A stretch of DNA of 64,000 nt from Nocardioides sp. YIM 152315 (lineage in GTDB: Bacteria > Actinomycetota > Actinomycetes > Propionibacteriales > Nocardioidaceae): positions 1-64,000 of the forward strand of contig NZ_JARGER010000008.1 in the NCBI RefSeq assembly GCF_029210375.1, written 5' to 3'. Every line of letters starts with the position of its first letter. Position 1 is the first letter of the stretch. The position numbers and the translations under genes are program-made. Of this stretch, positions 59,977 to 64,000 are shown piece after piece. The notes below the pieces were generated by a model. It did not search any database and was not told where the DNA came from. It was given only the letters and a program-made list of their open reading frames with translations.

Positions 59977-60189
59977 GCAGTGGTCGGCGATGAACATGCG
60001 GTGAGGGAAGGACGACATCCTGGGACCGGGGAGAGCTGGTAGGTGCAATGGTCGGACGACAATGAGGTCGAAGCCTGAGACTTGTGGATCGAGTGCAGCA
60101 CAGCCGGTGGGCACGTGCGCTGTCTCGTCCGGGCGGGTCGTTCGCGGCCCGGCTCGCCGCCGCGGAAACTCGGCACCTGCGAACTGTGA

Positions 60190-60537
60190 TCACCCTTGAG
60201 CCCACAACGGAGTCGCCGAAGGGCGCAACAGCCACCGAGCGGTGACAACGGCCTCCTCCGCCCTCGGGCCTGTAGCCACCGCCTGCAGGCGATCCAACAG
60301 CCAGCTCAACAGACCGCACTCCATGGGGTAAGGCCAGTCCGCAACGAGCGGCACGTCGAGCTCCTGCCATGGCCCGAGGGATAGGTCGTCGATCGCACTG
60401 GGCAGGTCGCCGTGGACCGCCTCGTCGCCGCCCTCGACGACCCCGTTGTAGATCCGCCGCATCAACTGCATCGCGGCCGTGAACAATTGGTCTTCGTCGA
60501 ACTGATCGAACAGATGTAGTTGCGCGTCTGGTGTCAT
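60190..60537 (-). CDS. 115-residue hypothetical protein of the element
   Basis: From ATG 60537. Acidic and Leu/Trp-rich: MTPDAQLHLFDQFDEDQLFT, AAMQLMRRIYNGVVEGGDEA, VPLVADWPYPMECGLLSWLL. Soluble, mostly helical by eye. I recognise no domain. As the only cargo-like gene of the element it could be an anti-defence, toxin-antitoxin or regulatory protein; nothing in the sequence decides. Confidence 0.6.
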   Translation of the reverse strand: MTPDAQLHLFDQFDEDQLFTAAMQLMRRIYNGVVEGGDEAVHGDLPSAIDDLSLGPWQELDVPLVADWPYPMECGLLSWLLDRLQAVATGPRAEEAVVTARWLLRPSATPLWAQG

Positions 60538-60611
60538 CCCTCCATGACAGCGACACAATCGTCCTCGCGGACGTCTGGCAGCAGTGGCTGTGGAGGAACG
60601 ACGCCAAGTCG

Positions 60612-60863
60612 CGCTTGGGGCACCGTTCGGGCAAGTGACGAGCTCCTTGCGTAGCGATAAGGCGAGCTCGACCGTCTGGGGTGGGCCGCGGTCGGTGAGG
60701 TCTTCGGTGCCGTGGAGGAGCGGGGCTCGAATGCGGCCTCGCCCTCGTCGCGGTAGCGGGCGAGGAGCTCGTAGACCCAGGACCTGGAGACTCCGTAGTC
60801 AGCGACGACCTCGCTCACGGGCGTTTCTCGGTGGTGACCAAGCGAGCCTTTGACATGGCACAT
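60612..60863 (-). pseudogene. IS481-family transposase remnant
   Basis: An N-terminal HTH (TPVSEVVADYGVSRSWVYEL, LARYRDEGEAAFEPRS) starts at ATG 60863. The continuation VELALSLRKELVT appears in another frame, and everything after it, including the DDE catalytic core, is gone. Frameshifted and truncated, so inactive. It lies about 110 bp inside the right end of the integrative element. Confidence 0.75.
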
Positions 60864-60974
60864 GGCTATCGACGGGTGTCGTGACGCCTCGCCGTTCGGG
60901 TCCGGGATGTCGTGTGACGTCAGGTCGGAATGACGTGAGACATGTGTCCGGGATGTCCCGAGCCAGCACACTGA

Positions 60975-61004
60975 CCCGCTGCAAAATCAGGCTCGGATCC
61001 CCTG
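60975..61004. repeat. attR candidate
   Basis: CCCGCTGCAAAA plus TCAGGCTCGGATCCCCTG (60987-61004): identical over the 18-bp core to 55311-55328 and near-identical before it. It mimics the last bases of tRNA-fMet. The region 61005-61130 to its right holds no gene that I can support. Confidence 0.85.
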
Positions 61005-61130
61005 CGCGGTGACTCCGGGTACCCGCCGCACGCACGAGGCAGTCCGCCAGCTGAGGCGAAGGTCGCCGGCCGTTGCCTGCCGACCACGGATGGCTTCGTC
61101 AGCCGGGTCGGCGACGCAGTGCCGCCCTCG

Positions 61131-61886
61131 TTACCTCCGCCGCGAGAAGGCATCCATCCGCTGGGCCGCGTCCTCGGTCTTGATAGTCGCGGCGATTGTC
61201 CGCGCCTCATCGCGCCCGGTCTCCGTCCTGGTGGAGTTCCAAGATGACCTGACCAGGCGCCGCGTTTGTCCCAGTGCGAGTCGCGGACCATTGGCGAGCG
61301 TTGCCGCCAGGCGATCGGCCGTGCCACGCGCGTCGGGCTCTACACGGGAGACCAGGCCCCAGTCCAACGCTTCCGCGGCTGTCAGAGTCCGCCCGGTCAC
61401 CGCCAGATCGAGAGCTCGGACTTGACCGACCGCCCTAGGCAGTAACCACGACACGCCGCAGTCCGGAGTGAGCCCGACCCGTGAGTACGCCATCGTGAAC
61501 CGGCAGTCGTTCTCGGCGACGATCACGTCCGCGGCGAGCATGACCGCCATCCCGGCGCCGGCGACGGCCCCCTGGACCGCGCACACCACGGGCTTGGAGA
61601 GACCGTCCAGCGCGATCAGTGCGGCGTCCAGGGTGGTGGCAAGGTTGTGCACGTAGTTGCTGCGGTCTGTCGCGGCCATCATGGCGACCAGGTCGCCGCC
61701 CGTGCAGAACCGGGAGCCCGCGCTGGTGACCAGGACGGCACGCACGGCGTCGTTCAAGGATGCGGTGCGCACCGCATCCTGTAGGGCCATCGCGGTCGGA
61801 AGATCGATCGCGTTGCCCATGGAGGGCCGGTTGAGGCGTATCTCGAGGACGCCGCCGTCCTTCACCTGCGCCTCCAGTCCGCTCAC
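61131..61886 (-). CDS. Enoyl-CoA hydratase/isomerase
   Basis: 251 residues from GTG 61886, overlapping the thiolase stop by 4 bp (GTGA). Crotonase features: LNRPSMGNAIDLPTAMALQD, FCTGGDLVAMM (about 61-71), GAVAGAGMAVMLAADVIVAE (about 103-122) and SRVGLTPDCGVSWLLPRAVG. With the thiolase it forms part of a fatty-acid or aromatic-acid beta-oxidation set. Codon choice looks less extremely G+C-rich than in the left part of the window. Confidence 0.93.
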   Translation of the reverse strand: MSGLEAQVKDGGVLEIRLNRPSMGNAIDLPTAMALQDAVRTASLNDAVRAVLVTSAGSRFCTGGDLVAMMAATDRSNYVHNLATTLDAALIALDGLSKPVVCAVQGAVAGAGMAVMLAADVIVAENDCRFTMAYSRVGLTPDCGVSWLLPRAVGQVRALDLAVTGRTLTAAEALDWGLVSRVEPDARGTADRLAATLANGPRLALGQTRRLVRSSWNSTRTETGRDEARTIAATIKTEDAAQRMDAFSRRR

Positions 61887-63082
61887 GGCTGGTACCGCCT
61901 GAACAACGCAGCGAGCGCTTGGCCGCCGCCGATACACATCGACACGATCCCGAATTCGAGGTCTTCTCGTACGAGGTGCTTGGCCACGCGCAGGGTGAGG
62001 ATCGCGCCAGTTGCGCCGACTGGGTGTCCCAGCGCGATCGCGCCGCCGTACGGGTTGACGCGGGCGGGGTCAAGACCGGCATCTCGGATGCACGCCACCG
62101 CTTGCGACGCAAAGGCTTCATTCAGCTCGACGACATCGATGTCGTCGACTGTGAGACCTGCGCGGTCCAGTAGCGATTGGATCGCCAAGACGGGCGCATA
62201 TCCCATGAGCTCAGGCTCCATAGCAGCCGTAGCGACTGCTTCCAATGAGACGAGTGCGCTCAGGCCGCGTGCACGCACAGCCGACTCGCGAGCGAGGACC
62301 AACGCGGCCGCGCCGTCGTTGATGCCGGACGCATTTCCAGCCGTGACGGTGCCACCGGCCTGGAAGGCCGGCCGTAGCCCGGTGAGACCGTCGTGAGTGG
62401 TCTCCGGTTTCGGGTGCTCGTCTGCTTCCAGGTGATACCCGCTGCGAGCAGAGACCTGGACCGGGACGATCTCCTCAGCGAAAGCGGCGGCGGCCCACGA
62501 TGAAGCGGCTCGACGCTGCGACTCGAGAGCAAACTCGTCCTGTTCTGTTCGAGACACACCGTACTTCGCTGCGACGTTCTCAGCGGTCACGCCCATGTGG
62601 ACTCCGCTGAAAGGGTCCGTCAGCATCATGACAGTGCCGTCCTTGAGGGACCTGTCGCGCAGAGCGAATCCCGAGCGCGCTTCGAAGTCGTAGAACGGCA
62701 TTCGTGACATCGACTCGTCGCCGCCGGCGAGGGTCATGTCGAGCCCGTTCCACTGCATCTCCATCGCTGCCGACCAGACCGCTTGAAGGCCTGACCCGCA
62801 GAGCCGATTCACGGTGTACGCGGGAGTCGAGGTCGGCAGCCCGGCAGCCAGCGCGACACGACGCGCGTTGTAGGCGTCGGCGCCGACCTGCCCGATGCAG
62901 CCGAACACGGCTTCCTGGATCAGGTCCGGTGTGATGCCGGCCCGGCTGAGCGCTTCCCGTGCGGCGACGGCACCGAGCTCGTGGGCCGGGACGCCACGCA
63001 GGGACCCGCCGAACGAGCCGACGGGGGTCCGGGCACCGTCGACGACCAGAATCCGATCGCCATTCACGCCGCCCTCACGCAT
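61883..63082 (-). CDS. Acetyl-CoA C-acyltransferase (thiolase)
   Basis: 399 residues (GTG at 63067 is an alternative start, five codons in). Thiolase motifs: nucleophile Cys in VNRLCGSGLQAVWSAAMEM, NEAFASQAVACI, HPVGATGAIL with catalytic His, and CIGGGQALAALF with the second Cys. It cleaves 3-ketoacyl-CoA to acetyl-CoA or condenses the reverse. Middle gene of a three-gene operon probably controlled by the divergent MarR protein. Confidence 0.95.
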   Translation of the reverse strand: MREGGVNGDRILVVDGARTPVGSFGGSLRGVPAHELGAVAAREALSRAGITPDLIQEAVFGCIGQVGADAYNARRVALAAGLPTSTPAYTVNRLCGSGLQAVWSAAMEMQWNGLDMTLAGGDESMSRMPFYDFEARSGFALRDRSLKDGTVMMLTDPFSGVHMGVTAENVAAKYGVSRTEQDEFALESQRRAASSWAAAAFAEEIVPVQVSARSGYHLEADEHPKPETTHDGLTGLRPAFQAGGTVTAGNASGINDGAAALVLARESAVRARGLSALVSLEAVATAAMEPELMGYAPVLAIQSLLDRAGLTVDDIDVVELNEAFASQAVACIRDAGLDPARVNPYGGAIALGHPVGATGAILTLRVAKHLVREDLEFGIVSMCIGGGQALAALFRRYQP

Positions 63083-63386
63083 GAGAGGGGAAGAGGGCTA
63101 GCGAGCAGTCCGGGCACGCAGACGCGCGGCCAGGCCGGAACTCGAGGGTCCAGAAGTACCGCCACGAAACGGCGTACATCCCGCACGCGGTCTGGGCACT
63201 CCCGACCCGGCGGGCGTGTTGCAGCCCGTATGGCCTCGGCAGTGTGTCGTCGTCGCCGTGCCTGTCGACCATGTACGGCTCGCGGTGGGGGGCGGAGACG
63301 AGGTACTCGGGCCAAGAGTGCCGCTTGTAGGTCGCGTTGGCCAACGATTCGCGTCGTCGTCTGATGGAGTCTCGTCGCTCGGGCAT
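63075..63386 (-). CDS. 103-residue hypothetical protein, first gene of the thiolase operon
   Basis: ATG 63386 follows TAGGAGGAC, one of the best ribosome sites here, and the 3' end overlaps the thiolase start by 8 bp. The sequence has an Arg-rich start (PERRDSIRRRRESLANATYK), then CGMYAVSWRYFWTLEFRPGR and a terminal CPDC. The pair of Cys with aromatic residues suggests a small metal- or cofactor-binding protein; similar TWRxFW...CPDC proteins exist in actinobacteria as I recall. Function unknown. Confidence 0.7.
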   Translation of the reverse strand: MPERRDSIRRRRESLANATYKRHSWPEYLVSAPHREPYMVDRHGDDDTLPRPYGLQHARRVGSAQTACGMYAVSWRYFWTLEFRPGRASACPDCSLALFPSHA

Positions 63387-63403
63387 CGGTGTCCTCCTAA
63401 TTC

Positions 63404-63424
63404 ATCATGAGAATTATGCATGAT
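63404..63424. promoter_or_regulatory. MarR operator candidate
   Basis: ATCATG (63404-63409) and CATGAT (63419-63424) form a 21-bp interrupted palindrome, AT-rich against its surroundings, between the divergent small-protein and MarR genes. Size and position fit a MarR dimer site controlling both. Confidence 0.6.
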
Positions 63425-63462
63425 AGATGCTTGGACGTCCAGAGATGTCGAGGAGGAGTCGC

Positions 63463-63975
63463 ATGAGTTCCAACCCCGCGGGCGACGACGAAATCCGCGA
63501 TCCCATCCGCGAGGCTCATCGACTCTGGGAGGCGCATGGCTGGCTCGAAGCGGCCAACGGCATGGCAATGGTCACCTCGATTGTTCGTGTTCATCAGCTC
63601 CTCCTGGAGCGGGTCGATGCGGTGCTCAAGCCGTACGACCTCACCTTCGCCCGCTATGAGGTTCTGCGGCTGCTGGCGTTCGCATCCAATGGGCGTGTGT
63701 CCATGACACGCATGGGATCGCTCCTGCAAGTCCATCCCACGAGCGTCACTAGCGCAGTCGCCCGCTTGGAGCGTCAAGAACTTGTCGAGCGTCTTCGGCG
63801 CACCACCGATCGGCGAGTCGTCCTCGCATCGATCACCGACCACGGCAGGGAAGTAGTCGAGGCTGCCACCGTTCGGCTCAATGAAGAAGTCTTCGAACAG
63901 CCGGGCCTCGCCCCAGCGGAAGTGTTGACTGCCACTCGTCTCATGACCGACCTGCGGGCGGCCGCCGGCGACTGA
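63463..63975 (+). CDS. MarR-family transcriptional regulator
   Basis: 170 residues from ATG 63463 (GAGGAGGAG upstream). Winged helix: TFARYEVLRLLAFASNGRVS, HPTSVTSAVARLERQELVER, with wing TTDRRVVLASITDHGREVV. An N-terminal helix (DPIREAHRLWEAHGWLEAAN) serves dimerization. Such regulators are usually released from DNA by an acyl-CoA or aromatic acid, which fits the divergent thiolase operon. The remaining 25 bases of the window hold nothing recognisable. Confidence 0.93.
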   Translation: MSSNPAGDDEIRDPIREAHRLWEAHGWLEAANGMAMVTSIVRVHQLLLERVDAVLKPYDLTFARYEVLRLLAFASNGRVSMTRMGSLLQVHPTSVTSAVARLERQELVERLRRTTDRRVVLASITDHGREVVEAATVRLNEEVFEQPGLAPAEVLTATRLMTDLRAAAGD

Positions 63976-64000
63976 TTCTTGATTCGAAGATAGTTGGATG

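Larger units (their letters stand above)
55298..61004. mobile_element. Integrative (mobilizable) element in tRNA-fMet
   Basis: About 5.7 kb bounded by direct repeats attL (55298-55328) and attR (60975-61004). Contents in order: excisionase-like HTH gene, tyrosine integrase, MobF relaxase-helicase (opposite strand), a set of 12-bp repeats at its start, an unknown 115-residue gene and an IS481-type remnant. No FtsK/TraB translocase, type IV secretion or replication gene is seen, so it would need a helper element to move. Confidence 0.85.

Noticed and set aside
55298..61004. Self-transmissible conjugative element (AICE)
   Set aside because: No FtsK/TraB-like translocase, replication initiator or secretion genes are present between the att repeats.

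Overview
This is a very G+C-rich (about 70% by eye) chromosomal segment of an actinobacterium, most likely Nocardioides or a close relative. The evidence for that is the mycobacterial-type AdnA/AdnB helicase-nuclease pair, a WhiB7-type regulator with an AT-hook, a mycoredoxin, UvrD2, PPA1309 and UPF0182 family proteins, frequent GTG starts and many 4-base start/stop overlaps. A dispersed short repeat (arms related to GGTGGTTGAGG...CCTCAACCACC) occurs in at least four places. The assignment rests on gene content and recall of families; nothing was searched.

Layout. 1-1153 holds no convincing gene, only short repeats and a duplicated module of about 290 bp. 1154-13877 carries a secreted peptidoglycan-binding protein, an acyltransferase, a hydantoinase/oxoprolinase pair (hyuA-hyuB, with a repeat inserted in frame in hyuA), an ECF sigma/anti-sigma/membrane protein operon, a hemerythrin-like protein, oxidoreductases and a large secreted repeat protein. 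13935-21362 carries a two-component system, a CPA1 cation/proton antiporter followed by the wreck of an SLC13-type permease, a carbamate kinase/ring-opening amidohydrolase pair and a CoA-transferase. 22062-55304 is a conserved actinobacterial genome-maintenance block whose order (adnA, adnB, nudC, mrx1, uvrD2, whiB7, zincin-like protein, PDZ/Lon-like protease, UPF0182 protein, tRNA-fMet) parallels the Rv3202c-Rv3193c stretch of Mycobacterium tuberculosis as I recall it. It is interrupted here by a catabolic operon (31442-37224: Fe-S protein, FAD oxidase, 97-residue protein, amino-acid-type permease, LLM oxidoreductase) with a divergent FCD-GntR regulator and a cache-domain protein.

Downstream of tRNA-fMet sits a compact integrative element (about 55298-61004). 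It has flanking direct repeats (attL/attR), an excisionase-like HTH protein, a tyrosine integrase, a MobF relaxase-helicase and an unknown 115-residue protein, and it ends with a decayed IS481-type transposase. It has no visible transfer ATPase, so it looks mobilizable rather than self-transmissible. To its right lies a beta-oxidation-like operon (small protein, thiolase, enoyl-CoA hydratase) divergent from a MarR regulator.

The observations I rate highest are: a complete transcription-attenuation leader in front of whiB7 (promoter, 76-codon upstream ORF, competing antiterminator and terminator); the tRNA-fMet integrative element with its ends; the uncharacterized catabolic operon with three 11-bp direct repeats just downstream of its predicted promoter; tandem 54-residue paralogs behind whiB7; and the in-frame repeat insertion in hyuA.
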